Positions 51,121-59,600 of a stretch of 64,000 nucleotides of DNA are shown in pieces. Within the stretch, counting starts at the first letter, position 1. Each line of letters opens with the position of its first letter. The position numbers and the translations under genes were made by a program. The notes beneath the pieces were generated by a model, which was given only the letters and a program-made list of their open reading frames with translations, was not told the origin of the DNA and made no database searches. Source of the stretch: a bacterium. Lineage in GTDB: Bacteria; Bacillota; Clostridia; Oscillospirales; Oscillospiraceae. The stretch is from assembly GCA_004560375.1 (NCBI GenBank), contig SFVC01000003.1, positions 25,878 through 89,877 of the forward strand, written 5' to 3'.

Positions 51121-52089
51121 TTACGCCTTGCCGGCGCAGCCCAGCACGTCCACCAGCTTGTGACGGACGGTCTCCTTGATGTTGGCGCGGGCGGGCTTCA
51201 GGTACTCGCGGGGGTCGAACTTGTCGGGGTGCTCGTCAAAGAACTGGCGGATGGTGCCGGTCATCGTCAGCCGCAGATCGGAGTCGATGTTGATCTTGCA
51301 CACGGACAGGGTGGCGGCCTTACGCAGCTGCTCCTCGGGGATACCCACCGCGTCGGGCATCTTGCCGCCGTGCTCGTTGACCATCTTCACATAGTCCTGG
51401 GGCACGCTGGAGGAGCCATGGAGCACGATGGGGAAACCGGGCAGGCGCTTGGAGACCTCCTCCAGCACGTCGAAGCGCAGGGGAGGGGGCACCAGGATGC
51501 CCTTCTCGTTCCGGGTGCACTGATCAGGGGTGAACTTGTAGGCGCCGTGGCTGGTGCCGATGGCGATGGCCAGGGAATCGCAGCCGGTCTTGGACACGAA
51601 CTCCTCCACCTCCTCGGGCCGGGTGTAGGAAGCGGCATGAGCGGCCACCTTCACGTCGTCCTCGATGCCGGCCAGGGTGCCCAGCTCAGCCTCCACCACC
51701 ACGCCGTGGTCGTGGGCGTACTCCACCACCTTCTTGGTGATCTCAATATTTTCCTCGAAGGGCTTGGAGGAGGCGTCGATCATGACGGACGTGAAGCCGC
51801 CGTCGATGCAGCTCTTGCAGGTTTCAAAGTCGGGGCCGTGATCCAGATGGAGCACGATGGGGATCTCGGGGCACTCAATCACAGCGGCCTCCACCAGCTT
51901 CACCAGGTAGGTGTGGTTGGCGTAGGCGCGGGCGCCCTTGGACACCTGGAGGATAACGGGGGCCTTCTCCTCTTTGCAGGCCTCGGTGATACCCTGGACG
52001 ATCTCCATGTTGTTGACGTTGAACGCGCCGATGGCGTAGCCGCCCTCGTAGGCTTTTTTGAACATTTCAGTAGAGGTAACCAGTGGCAT
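51121..52089 (-). CDS. fba: Fructose-1,6-bisphosphate aldolase, class II
   Basis: 322 residues. Zinc-dependent aldolase: catalytic region VLHLDHGPDFETC, then VEAELGTLAGIEDD, AIGTSHGAYK and the C-terminal LHGSSSVPQDY. ATG 52089 with AAGGAG upstream is the start; the upstream in-frame ATG has no site. Probably co-transcribed with pfp. Confidence 0.96.
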   Translation of the reverse strand: MPLVTSTEMFKKAYEGGYAIGAFNVNNMEIVQGITEACKEEKAPVILQVSKGARAYANHTYLVKLVEAAVIECPEIPIVLHLDHGPDFETCKSCIDGGFTSVMIDASSKPFEENIEITKKVVEYAHDHGVVVEAELGTLAGIEDDVKVAAHAASYTRPEEVEEFVSKTGCDSLAIAIGTSHGAYKFTPDQCTRNEKGILVPPPLRFDVLEEVSKRLPGFPIVLHGSSSVPQDYVKMVNEHGGKMPDAVGIPEEQLRKAATLSVCKINIDSDLRLTMTGTIRQFFDEHPDKFDPREYLKPARANIKETVRHKLVDVLGCAGKA

Positions 52090-52137
52090 GATTGTCCAAC
52101 TCCTTATCAAAATTTGATTTTGGTGGTTTCCGTTATG

Positions 52138-52166
52138 ATTTTAACATTCAGCACCGGAAAATGCAA
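52138..52166 (-). promoter_or_regulatory. Sigma-A promoter of fba
   Basis: TTGCAT, 17 bases, TAAAAT on the minus strand, about 40 bases of leader. Confidence 0.65.
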
Positions 52167-52278
52167 GCAAAAGCTCCGGTTTTTGGCGGTCAAAACCTAC
52201 AAAACAGAAAAGGCTTTTTCCTGCCGGTGTCAACAAAATGACGGCGTACATAGGATGGTGGGAAAGGGGGGAGGCGGC

Positions 52279-52842
52279 ATGATCCAACTGCTTCCATATA
52301 ATCGCCGGGCGGCGGTGGCCTACGCCCACAAATGGGCCTATACCCGCAACCCGGCCTTCTATGATTTCAGCGAGATCGGCGGGGACTGCACCAACTTCGC
52401 GTCCCAATGCCTGTACGCCGGCGGCGGGATTATGAACTTCACGCCGGACTTTGGCTGGTACTATATCGACGCCACCGACCGTTCTCCGTCCTGGACGGGG
52501 GTGCAGTTTTTCTGGGACTTCATGACCCGGCCCCAGCTTACTGACGGGCCGGTAGGCATCCAAGTGCATATGAACTTCCTGCGTCCGGGTGATTTTATCC
52601 AGCTCCGGTTTGAGAACAGCGGGGAGGTATTCGCCCACACGCCGGTGGTGGTTTCCGTGGGGGCCGTGCCCAGGCCGGACAATATCCTCATCGCCGCCCA
52701 CTCCAACGACGCCGACTACCGGCCGCTGGACAGCTATCAAAACGTGGTGGAGTGGCGGTTTCTCCACATCGTCGGGATTCTCAAGGTGACCAACGGGCCG
52801 AATTCCGGCCTGGAACGGATGAATGACAGCGCGGAGGGTTGA
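52279..52842 (+). CDS. Amidase-6 (putative amidase) domain protein
   Basis: 187 residues of the Amidase_6 family, a papain-like Cys hydrolase fold. It has YNRRAAVAYAHKWAYTRNP at the N terminus, the catalytic Cys in GGDCTNFASQCLYAGG, and the His in FAHTPVVVS. In Clostridia such proteins are often linked with sporulation or the cell wall. No signal peptide is seen. ATG 52279 follows GGGGGGAGG. Confidence 0.87.
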   Translation: MIQLLPYNRRAAVAYAHKWAYTRNPAFYDFSEIGGDCTNFASQCLYAGGGIMNFTPDFGWYYIDATDRSPSWTGVQFFWDFMTRPQLTDGPVGIQVHMNFLRPGDFIQLRFENSGEVFAHTPVVVSVGAVPRPDNILIAAHSNDADYRPLDSYQNVVEWRFLHIVGILKVTNGPNSGLERMNDSAEG

Positions 52843-52879
52843 ACTCTCCGCGCTTTTGCTGATTATTTTGATATAACTT

Positions 52880-52975
52880 TTATATTTCGAAATCAGGAAA
52901 TACACCATTATTAACACATTTTACGATATTCAATGCCTCTTTTTCTACTCTGTCGATGCCTTCAGGCGTATTCAT
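52880..52975 (-). CDS. Possible 31-residue hypothetical peptide
   Basis: A short frame downstream of the xerC-type gene that ends PDFEI and has a weak AAAGGAT before its ATG. It lies in an AT-rich patch unlike its neighbours. I do not recognise it; it may be the remnant of a longer gene. Confidence 0.25.
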   Translation of the reverse strand: MNTPEGIDRVEKEALNIVKCVNNGVFPDFEI

Positions 52976-52991
52976 CCAATTATCCTTTTTT

Positions 52992-54026
52992 TCAATCTTC
53001 TTTCTGCTTCGGCGGCCGCCCCCGGCGGGGCTTGGCCTTGATCTGCCCCAGCGGGTTGGATTCGGCCGCGTTCTGGAGCGCGCCACTGTCCACGTGGGTG
53101 TAGATCTGGGTGGTATTCAGGTGCTCATGGCCCAGCACCTCCTGGAGCGTTCGCACATCTACGCCGTTTTGCAGCATCAGGGTGGCGGCGGTGTGGCGGA
53201 GCTTGTGGGCGGAGTATTTGCTGCTGTCCAGCCCCGCGGCGTTAAACCGAGTTTTCAGCATTTTATGGATTCCGGCCTTGGTGACACGGGTATGCCGCCG
53301 GGTGATAAACAGAGCGTAAGGATCCGCCGCTCCGGACTGAGCACGCACCGCCAGCCAGTCTTCAATGGCAGCCTGACAGGCGGCGTTGAGGTAGACGATC
53401 CGCTCCTTGTTGCCCTTGCCCAGCACCCGCAGGCGGTCGCCCCGCACATCGGCCAGGTTGAGCCCCACCAGCTCCGAAATTCGCAGGCCGCAGTTCAGAA
53501 ACAGCGTGATGATGCAGAAATCCCGCTCTGCGTTGTCCCCGTCGATGGATTCCAGAAGCTGGATGCTCTCTTCCAGCGTCAGGTAGCGGGGCAAGGTCTG
53601 CCGAATCTTAGGCGAATCCAGCTCCTGGATGGGGCTTTCGTCCAGAAGCTTGGCCTTTGTCACCAAATACTTGTAAAAAGACCGGATTGTGGCAACTTTT
53701 CTGGCCCTGGAGGACACTTCAAGGCCGTGCCGGGAGTTGGGATCATTGGCGTTCTTCACCCGATCCCGGCTCAGGAAGCTGAGATAGGCGTAGATATCCG
53801 TCAGCGTCACCGAGCGGATCAGCGCCAGATCCACATCGGTGATGGAAATCTGCTCCAGGGGCGTCGCACGGGGAACGCGGCCTTTTTCTATTTTAATGTA
53901 GCGGAAAAAGGTGCGTAGATCCAGAAAGTATTCGTCCACAGTTTTTTTGGAATGGCCCTGGATCGTCTCATGGTAGGTCAGAAAATCCCGCAGGATAGGC
54001 GGCGCCTCAATGCGGTAGTCAATCAT
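52992..54026 (-). CDS. xerC: Tyrosine recombinase, XerC type
   Basis: 344 residues. N-terminal SAM-like core-binding domain, then the catalytic domain with GLRISELVG (Arg), GKGNKERIV (Lys), HKLRHTAAT (His-Arg) and LGHEHLNTTQIYTHV (His, Tyr). The basic tail KPRRGRPPKQ is longer than usual. It could be the XerC partner of the xerD at 27433 or an element-type integrase; the AT-rich patch and unusual inverted repeat nearby leave the second option open. Confidence 0.85.
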   Translation of the reverse strand: MIDYRIEAPPILRDFLTYHETIQGHSKKTVDEYFLDLRTFFRYIKIEKGRVPRATPLEQISITDVDLALIRSVTLTDIYAYLSFLSRDRVKNANDPNSRHGLEVSSRARKVATIRSFYKYLVTKAKLLDESPIQELDSPKIRQTLPRYLTLEESIQLLESIDGDNAERDFCIITLFLNCGLRISELVGLNLADVRGDRLRVLGKGNKERIVYLNAACQAAIEDWLAVRAQSGAADPYALFITRRHTRVTKAGIHKMLKTRFNAAGLDSSKYSAHKLRHTAATLMLQNGVDVRTLQEVLGHEHLNTTQIYTHVDSGALQNAAESNPLGQIKAKPRRGRPPKQKED

Positions 54027-54160
54027 GGTTTCGGATCGGCATTCATAACTTGGGGACAGTTGGGCAGACTACAGTGGCAGACAGCCGGAGCGGCCGGCAG
54101 GCTTCGGCCGAACTCTTGAGTCAAACGGGAAAACCAGACGTTTCCCCGTTTTCCCCTCCC

Positions 54161-54196
54161 CTCAAGTCAACAAAATTTTTATTTTGTTGACTTGAG
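54161..54196. repeat. Perfect 16-bp inverted repeat upstream of the xerC-type gene
   Basis: ctcaagtcaacaaaat, TTTT, then the exact complement. It lies in the 249-base intergenic region 54027-54275 with a second weaker repeat at about 54124-54150. There is no T run after the stem on either strand, so it is not a normal terminator; an operator or recombination site is possible. Confidence 0.7.
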
Positions 54197-54275
54197 TATG
54201 CCGATCCACACCTCCTCTCGCTTTCCCCTGTGTTAAACACGGTTAACTACTTCGATAGATTATGGGGTGATCTCT

Positions 54276-54455
54276 GTGAGCCTGATTCCATGCACACAGA
54301 ACTGCAAATACCAGGACGAGGGCCTGTGCACCCTGGCACAGGCCCAGCCTTCCGCCCAGGCTGTCCCCAATGAGGCCTGCCTGAATTTCACGCCGCGACC
54401 GTCAAACCAGCACAGCGATGGCCTCTCGGATATTGCCCACCCGGATCAGCTCTAA
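54276..54455 (+). CDS. Small Cys-containing conserved protein
   Basis: 59 residues beginning SLIPCTQNCKYQDEGLCTL with a fourth Cys in NEACLNF. The C-x3-C-x6-C pattern resembles small metal-binding-type proteins common in Clostridia (DUF1540-like), of unknown role. The start GTG 54276 is chosen because GGGGTGATC, a near-perfect anti-16S match, lies seven bases upstream. Its 3' end overlaps the 3' end of radA on the other strand by 54 bases. Confidence 0.65.
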   Translation: MSLIPCTQNCKYQDEGLCTLAQAQPSAQAVPNEACLNFTPRPSNQHSDGLSDIAHPDQL

Positions 54456-55766
54456 GCCATCGGGCGGCAGCAGCTTGCCGCTGCTCCTGGCGGGCACCAG
54501 GCATTTGGTGAAGCCCAGCCGACGCACCTCGCTGAGCCGCTGGTTTAGCGTGTTCACGGAGCGCAGCTCCCCGGTGAGGCCCACCTCCCCAATGGCCGCC
54601 AGGTCAAAGGGCACGGGCTTGTCCCGGAAGCTGGAGGCCAGCGCCACGATCAGGGCCAGATCCGCCGCCGGCTCGTCCAGGGTCAGGCCGCCGATGACGT
54701 TCACGTAAAAATCGCAATTGGACAGCACCAGCCCACCCCGCTTCTCCAGCACCGCCAGCATCATCATGGCCCGGTTATAGTCGAACCCGTTGCTGGAGCG
54801 CCGGGAGTTGCCGTAGGCCGAGGGCGACAGCAGCGCCTGCACCTCCGCCAGCACAGGCCGCACCCCCTCCATCACGCAGGTGACGCAGGAGCCGGGCATA
54901 TTCTCCGGCCGTCCGGACAGCATGGCCTCCGATGGGTTGGGCACCTCCACCAGCCCCTTGTCCACCATTTCAAACACGCCGATCTCATTGGTGGCCCCGA
55001 AGCGGTTCTTTGCCGCCCGGAGAATCCGGTAGGAGTTGTGCTCCTCCCCTTCAAAGTGGAGCACGCAGTCCACCATATGCTCCAGCACCTTGGGCCCCGC
55101 CAGCGAGCCCTCCTTATTGATGTGGCCCACCACGAACACGGTGACCCCCATCCCCTTGGCCAGGTGCATCAGCGCCATGGTGCACTCCTTCACCTGGGCC
55201 ACGCTCCCTGGCGAGGAATTGGAGTCCCCGTTGTAAATGGTCTGGATGGAGTCCACAATCAGCACGTCCGGCTTCTGCTCCTGAACCGCTTCCACAATGT
55301 CGTCCAGGTTGGTCTCCGAATAGAGGTACAGCCCCTCGTCCCGGACGCCAAGCCGCTGAGCCCGCAGCTTGATCTGGCGCTCCGATTCCTCCCCCGATAC
55401 ATATAATACATTGGCAAAGCGGCACAAATTGTCACAGATTTGGAGCATCAGCGTGGATTTTCCGATGCCCGGCGCACCACCCACCAGCACCAGGGATCCC
55501 TTCACCGCGCCGCCCCCCAGCACCCGATCCAGCTCGCTCATGCCGGTGTTGAAGCGCAGTTCATCCACCGCCTCCACCTCGGCGATGGGTCTTGGCCTGC
55601 GCGAACCGCCTCCCCGGGGCAACGGCCCGGAAGCCTTCTTTTTTGCCTCCGCCGCGGGCTGCTCCACAATGGTGTTCCAGGCCCCGCAGGCGGGACATCT
55701 ACCCTGCCACTTCAGCGACTCATTTCCGCATTCCGTGCAGTAAAACAGGCTTTTCGCCTTTGCCAT
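54402..55766 (-). CDS. radA: DNA repair protein RadA
   Basis: 454 residues. N-terminal zinc finger (FYCTECG...CPACGAW), RecA-like ATPase with Walker A GGAPGIGKST, the RadA motif KNRFGATNEIG and a C-terminal Lon-like domain. Processes recombination intermediates. Start ATG 55766 is seven bases after GGAGGAG. It begins three bases after the cwlD stop. Confidence 0.95.
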   Translation of the reverse strand: MAKAKSLFYCTECGNESLKWQGRCPACGAWNTIVEQPAAEAKKKASGPLPRGGGSRRPRPIAEVEAVDELRFNTGMSELDRVLGGGAVKGSLVLVGGAPGIGKSTLMLQICDNLCRFANVLYVSGEESERQIKLRAQRLGVRDEGLYLYSETNLDDIVEAVQEQKPDVLIVDSIQTIYNGDSNSSPGSVAQVKECTMALMHLAKGMGVTVFVVGHINKEGSLAGPKVLEHMVDCVLHFEGEEHNSYRILRAAKNRFGATNEIGVFEMVDKGLVEVPNPSEAMLSGRPENMPGSCVTCVMEGVRPVLAEVQALLSPSAYGNSRRSSNGFDYNRAMMMLAVLEKRGGLVLSNCDFYVNVIGGLTLDEPAADLALIVALASSFRDKPVPFDLAAIGEVGLTGELRSVNTLNQRLSEVRRLGFTKCLVPARSSGKLLPPDGLELIRVGNIREAIAVLV

Positions 55767-55768
55767 GG

Positions 55769-56485
55769 TCATTCTCCTCCCCAAACGGTGGGTATCATTT
55801 GCAGCTCCCGCACATACGATCCGGCCAGCGCCACGGCGATTTTCCTCTGGTATCCATCGGTCATCAGCAGGGATGCCTCCTCCCCATTGCTGAGAAAGCC
55901 GCACTCTACCAGAATGGCGGGACAGCTGATGTGCTCGAACAGATAGATCCCGTCCGGCATGGGCTTTGCCCGGCGGTCATTATTCCGATCCAGTACCTCT
56001 CGCAGCACCTCCTGGGTGCTCTCGCCCCACTGGCGGCTCAGATCCCCGCCATTATAAAAGGCCTGTGCCCCGCTGTACCGCGTATCTGTAAAGTGATTTT
56101 GGTGGACACTGATGACCATGGCGTTAGGAAAGCTGGAGATAAACGCCACCCGGTTTTTTAGATCCGACACCTTCTTCTCCCGGATGGTGTGTGCTCCCTC
56201 ACTGTGTATGGAGCGATCCTCGCTCCGGGTCAGCTCCGTCCTGACGCCCAGAAAGGCCATCAGCGCCTCCGTTTTTAGCACGATGTCCAGATTGATGCCG
56301 CTCTCCGTGGTTCCGCTGGCGGCGCTGGCCCCGCCGTCCTCCCCGCCGTGCCCCGGATCCAGAATCAACACCCGTTCTGTGTCCAGTGGAGCGGATACGG
56401 CGGACAACACCCGATCCCGCCCCATCCAGGCGGCGCCCCCCAGCACACAGAGACATAAAAACAACAGCAACAGATCCCGTTTCAT
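55769..56485 (-). CDS. cwlD: N-acetylmuramoyl-L-alanine amidase CwlD
   Basis: 238 residues. One N-terminal signal/transmembrane segment (residues 5-23) precedes an Amidase_3 domain: zinc His in LDPGHGGEDGG, Glu after it, second His in VISVHQNHF and catalytic Glu in ILVECGFLSN. CwlD with PdaA makes the muramic delta-lactam of spore cortex. Start ATG 56485 follows AAGGGAAGGGGG. radA follows directly. Confidence 0.88.
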   Translation of the reverse strand: MKRDLLLLFLCLCVLGGAAWMGRDRVLSAVSAPLDTERVLILDPGHGGEDGGASAASGTTESGINLDIVLKTEALMAFLGVRTELTRSEDRSIHSEGAHTIREKKVSDLKNRVAFISSFPNAMVISVHQNHFTDTRYSGAQAFYNGGDLSRQWGESTQEVLREVLDRNNDRRAKPMPDGIYLFEHISCPAILVECGFLSNGEEASLLMTDGYQRKIAVALAGSYVRELQMIPTVWGGE

Positions 56486-56506
56486 AAGCCAGTCCCCCTT
56501 CCCTTC

Positions 56507-56535
56507 AGCATATGAGGGCGGGGGATGCTTCATAC
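56507..56535 (-). promoter_or_regulatory. Weak sigma-E-like motif before cwlD
   Basis: GTATGAA, 14 bases, CATATGCT on the minus strand. Six of eight -10 positions fit, the -35 is poor. Noted because cwlD is a sigma-E gene in B. subtilis. Confidence 0.25.
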
Positions 56536-56539
56536 CGGA

Positions 56540-58009
56540 TCAGAGGTAAGAAAACACCTCGTGGTGACGGGCGGACACGGCGACCGACACCTGGGGGAAC
56601 CGCTGGGCCAGCCAGTCCCGCAGCACCGGGCACACCACGTCCTCCGTGGGAAAATGTCCGGCGTCGATCAGATTCAAGCCTTGGGCCTTGGCGTCCAGAA
56701 AGTGGTTATACTTTACATCTGATGTCACAAACGTGTCGCAGCCCTTGGCCAGCGCGTCCTCCATCATGCCGGCACAGGCGCCGCCCCCCACCGCGATCTT
56801 ATGGGCGGGCCTGCCCCCATCCACCAGCCGCAGACCGTTGGCGCCCAGCAGGCGCTTTACGCCCATGGCGAAATCATACAGGGGCTGTTCCGTCACATAG
56901 CCCACCCGACCGATCCCGTAGGGCCTCCCCTGTCCGTCCACGCCGCTCTGCTTCAGCAACTCAAGGCCGGTGAGCCCCAGCCGTAGGGCCAGGGCGTCGT
57001 TTACGCCCCCTTCCACCGCGTCCAGGTTGGTGTGGGCGCAGATGGCGGCAATGCCTTGCTCCGCCAGGGCCAGCAGAATCCGCCCGGTCACCGTCTGATC
57101 CGTCACAGCGTTTGCCCCGCCAAAGATGACCGGGTGGTGAGCCACAATCAGCTGCGCCCCCAACTCGGCGGCCTCCTCCACCACCTGCTCTGTGATGTCC
57201 AGGGACACCAGGATTTTGCTCACCTGCGCCCCTTTTCGCCCCACCAGAAATCCGGCGTTGTCAAAATCCTCCTGCAGCTCAAAGGGCGCCTTTTCCTGCA
57301 AAAACGCCAGCACTTCGCCCACAGTTGTCATGGTGTTCAGCTCCTTTTCCATCCCTTCCAGGCCGGACAGCACCGCTTTTAGCTTCTCAATAACGGTTTG
57401 ATCCGGCGTGCGGGCGGCCCGATGGCCTGACAGGGATTTTTCCACCTTGCCCCGGATCATCGCCAGGTACTCCCGCCGCAGGGGATCGCCGCTCTGCCGC
57501 CCCGCCCACTGCTCCGCCGGGGTGAGTGTGGGCATCTCCCCACCTGTTACCAGCAATATACTGTATAGTCGTTTCCCTTCACAGGCTATGCGTTCACTTT
57601 GAATTTGATACCCATTCCCCTGAAGCCAGTTCCGCAGCTCCGCAAACCCGGTCATGGGCTGGAGCAGCAGGAGCGCCCCCTCTTTCGTCCAGGGGGCGGC
57701 CTTCAGAATGGAGGCGATGGTCTCCCCCCCCATCCCGGCGATCACCACCGTGTCCGCCTCCTCCGGGTGGACGGCGGACAGGCCGTCACACAGGCGAAAA
57801 TCCATTTGCCGCTCCACTTGAAAGCGTCTCGCCGTCTCCCGGGCCCGCTCCAGCGGCCCTGCCCGCAGATCTGTGGCGATGGCGTGCTCCGTCCGTCCCG
57901 CCAGCAGCAGCCACACAGGGAGGTATCCGTGGTCGGTGCCGATATCCGCCAGACAAGCCCCCTGGGGCACCTGCTCCGCGATGGCCCGCAGCCTGGGGGT
58001 CAGCTCCAT
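56540..58009 (-). CDS. TrmK tRNA (m1A22) methyltransferase - Nif3-like fusion
   Basis: 489 residues in one uninterrupted frame. Residues 1 to about 225 are TrmK: SAM motif LADIGTDHGYLPVWLLL, then VIAGMGGETI. From about residue 235 (MTTVGEVLAFLQEKAPFELQEDFDNAG) it is a Nif3/YqfO dinuclear-metal protein with metal ligands in IVAHHPVIF and DAGHFPTED. In B. subtilis the two are adjacent separate genes (trmK-yqfO). ATG 58009 follows GGAGGAGG; the frame upstream of it is DUF1858 DNA read in another phase. Confidence 0.92.
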   Translation of the reverse strand: MELTPRLRAIAEQVPQGACLADIGTDHGYLPVWLLLAGRTEHAIATDLRAGPLERARETARRFQVERQMDFRLCDGLSAVHPEEADTVVIAGMGGETIASILKAAPWTKEGALLLLQPMTGFAELRNWLQGNGYQIQSERIACEGKRLYSILLVTGGEMPTLTPAEQWAGRQSGDPLRREYLAMIRGKVEKSLSGHRAARTPDQTVIEKLKAVLSGLEGMEKELNTMTTVGEVLAFLQEKAPFELQEDFDNAGFLVGRKGAQVSKILVSLDITEQVVEEAAELGAQLIVAHHPVIFGGANAVTDQTVTGRILLALAEQGIAAICAHTNLDAVEGGVNDALALRLGLTGLELLKQSGVDGQGRPYGIGRVGYVTEQPLYDFAMGVKRLLGANGLRLVDGGRPAHKIAVGGGACAGMMEDALAKGCDTFVTSDVKYNHFLDAKAQGLNLIDAGHFPTEDVVCPVLRDWLAQRFPQVSVAVSARHHEVFSYL

Positions 58010-58040
58010 AGAATCCTCCTCCCTTCCGTTCAAAATAAAG

Positions 58041-58067
58041 GAAAAGAGCGGAAAATCCGCTCTTTTC
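58041..58067 (-). terminator. Hairpin after the DUF1858 gene
   Basis: gaaaagagcgga pairs with tccgctcttttc around a 3-base loop. On the minus strand it is followed by CTTTATTTT; likely a partial terminator before the TrmK-Nif3 gene. Confidence 0.65.
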
Positions 58068-58077
58068 AGGGTTTCAA

Positions 58078-58275
58078 TCAGGCGACGGTGGCGTTCAGCT
58101 TCTCCAACAACGCCTCCACATCCACGCCATGCACCATGCAGGCCTGCTCCACAGTCTCCCCACGGGAGGACGGGCAGCCCAGGCAATGCATCCCGATGGA
58201 AAGGAAAATGGGGGCGGTGTCGGGCGCGATGTCCAGAATATCGCCGATGATGGTATCCTTTGTAATTTTTTCCAT
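58078..58275 (-). CDS. DUF1858 domain protein
   Basis: 65 residues, a stand-alone DUF1858 domain. It shows DTIIGDILDIAPDTAPIF and the CLGCPSSRGETVEQAC redox-type cysteine motif. Such domains are also found attached to hybrid-cluster or iron-sulfur proteins and may bind a metal or carry a redox disulfide. AAGGAGG precedes its ATG and a consensus promoter lies upstream. Confidence 0.92.
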   Translation of the reverse strand: MEKITKDTIIGDILDIAPDTAPIFLSIGMHCLGCPSSRGETVEQACMVHGVDVEALLEKLNATVA

Positions 58276-58315
58276 TCCAGGATAACCTCCTTGCAGTTTT
58301 TGTCGAACAACCTAT

Positions 58316-58344
58316 AGTATACCCAAAACCGCGGCAGTTTGCAA
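58316..58344 (-). promoter_or_regulatory. Sigma-A promoter of the DUF1858 gene
   Basis: TTGCAA, 17 bases, TATACT on the minus strand. Confidence 0.75.
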
Positions 58345-58376
58345 GTGTTTCCCACAAATTTCAGCCAATAAGCCGA

Positions 58377-59567
58377 TCAGCTTTTCAGGAACGCCTCCAG
58401 CCGATCCATACCCTTTTTGATGTTCTCCATGGAGGCAGAATAAGACCAGCGCACGAAATTGGGCGCGCCGAAACCGCTCCCCGGCACGGTGGCCACCAGC
58501 CCATGCCTCAAAAACGCCGCACAGAACTGATCAGAGGTTTCAATGAGCTCCCCATGGATGGTTTTCCCAATGAGCCGCTCCATGTTCATCATCACATAGA
58601 ACGCCCCCTCCGGCCTGATGCAGCTTACGCCGTCCATCTGGTTCATCCGCTCCACAATATAGTTCCGGCGCTGCTCAAAGGCCTGGCGCATCTCCTCCAC
58701 ACAGTCCTGGGATCCGCTGAGGGCGGCAACCGCCGCCGCCTGGGAGATGGCGCAGGGAGATCCGGTGGAATGGCTCACATAATTGCTCATTATCCTGGCG
58801 ATTCTCTCGCTGGACAACAGATAGCCAATCCGCCAGCCGGTCATGGCATAGGATTTGGACACACCGTTGACCAAAATGACCCGATCTTTTACATTCCTCC
58901 CCAGGGCGGCCGCTGAGACAAACGGCTCACCGTCATACATCAGCCCATAATAGACCTCGTCGGAGATCACATAGAGGTCGTGCTCCACGCACACCCGGGC
59001 GATGGCCTCCAGCTCCTCCCGATGATACACCATGCCGGTGGGATTGCCGGGATTGTTCAGGATCAGAGCCTTGGTTTTGGGCGTGATGGCGGCGGCAAGC
59101 TGCTCCGCCGTTATTTTGAATCCGTCCTTCTCCCCTGCCGAGACCACCACCGGACGGCCGCCCACCATCTTGATCAGCTCCAGGTAGCTCACCCAGTAAG
59201 GCGCGGGCAGGATAACCTCGTCGCCGGGGTTGACCAGAGCCCGCAGGGCCAGATAGACACAGTGCTTGGCGCCGGTGGATACCACCACCTGGGAAGGCTT
59301 GTACTCCACCCCGCAATCCTCGCGCATCCTCTGGCAGACCGCCTCCTTCAGCGCCAGCGTGCCGGAGGCCGGGGTATACCGGGTCAGATTGCCGGCAATG
59401 GCCCGATCCGCCGCCGCCTTGATGTGATCCGGGGTATTGAAATCAGGTTCGCCGGCGCCAAAGCCAATGACATCCACGCCGTCCGCCTTCATCTGTTTAG
59501 CCAGCGCGTCAATAGCCATGGTGCTGGAAACCTGTACCGCAGACGCAATTTGGGCAAGTTCCTTCAA
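58377..59567 (-). CDS. Class I pyridoxal phosphate aminotransferase (aspartate type)
   Basis: 396 residues. PLP lysine in VNGVSKSYAMTGWRIGYL, substrate Arg in FVRWSYSAS near the end, and the Ib-subgroup pattern NNPGNPTGMVY. Typically aspartate/prephenate or aromatic aminotransferase; the exact amino acid is uncertain. Downstream of coaX by 33 bases and probably in the same transcript. Confidence 0.93.
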   Translation of the reverse strand: MKELAQIASAVQVSSTMAIDALAKQMKADGVDVIGFGAGEPDFNTPDHIKAAADRAIAGNLTRYTPASGTLALKEAVCQRMREDCGVEYKPSQVVVSTGAKHCVYLALRALVNPGDEVILPAPYWVSYLELIKMVGGRPVVVSAGEKDGFKITAEQLAAAITPKTKALILNNPGNPTGMVYHREELEAIARVCVEHDLYVISDEVYYGLMYDGEPFVSAAALGRNVKDRVILVNGVSKSYAMTGWRIGYLLSSERIARIMSNYVSHSTGSPCAISQAAAVAALSGSQDCVEEMRQAFEQRRNYIVERMNQMDGVSCIRPEGAFYVMMNMERLIGKTIHGELIETSDQFCAAFLRHGLVATVPGSGFGAPNFVRWSYSASMENIKKGMDRLEAFLKS

Positions 59568-59600
59568 CGTAATCCCTCCAAAGAAACGATTCTGTAAGGC

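Noticed and set aside
52992..54026. xerC-type gene as part of the cotJC element
   Set aside because: It lies 29 kb away and is a tyrosine, not serine, recombinase; no matching repeats flank it.
54161..54196. dif site of the chromosome
   Set aside because: dif arms are about 11 bp around a 6-bp centre; this repeat has 16-bp arms and a 4-base loop.
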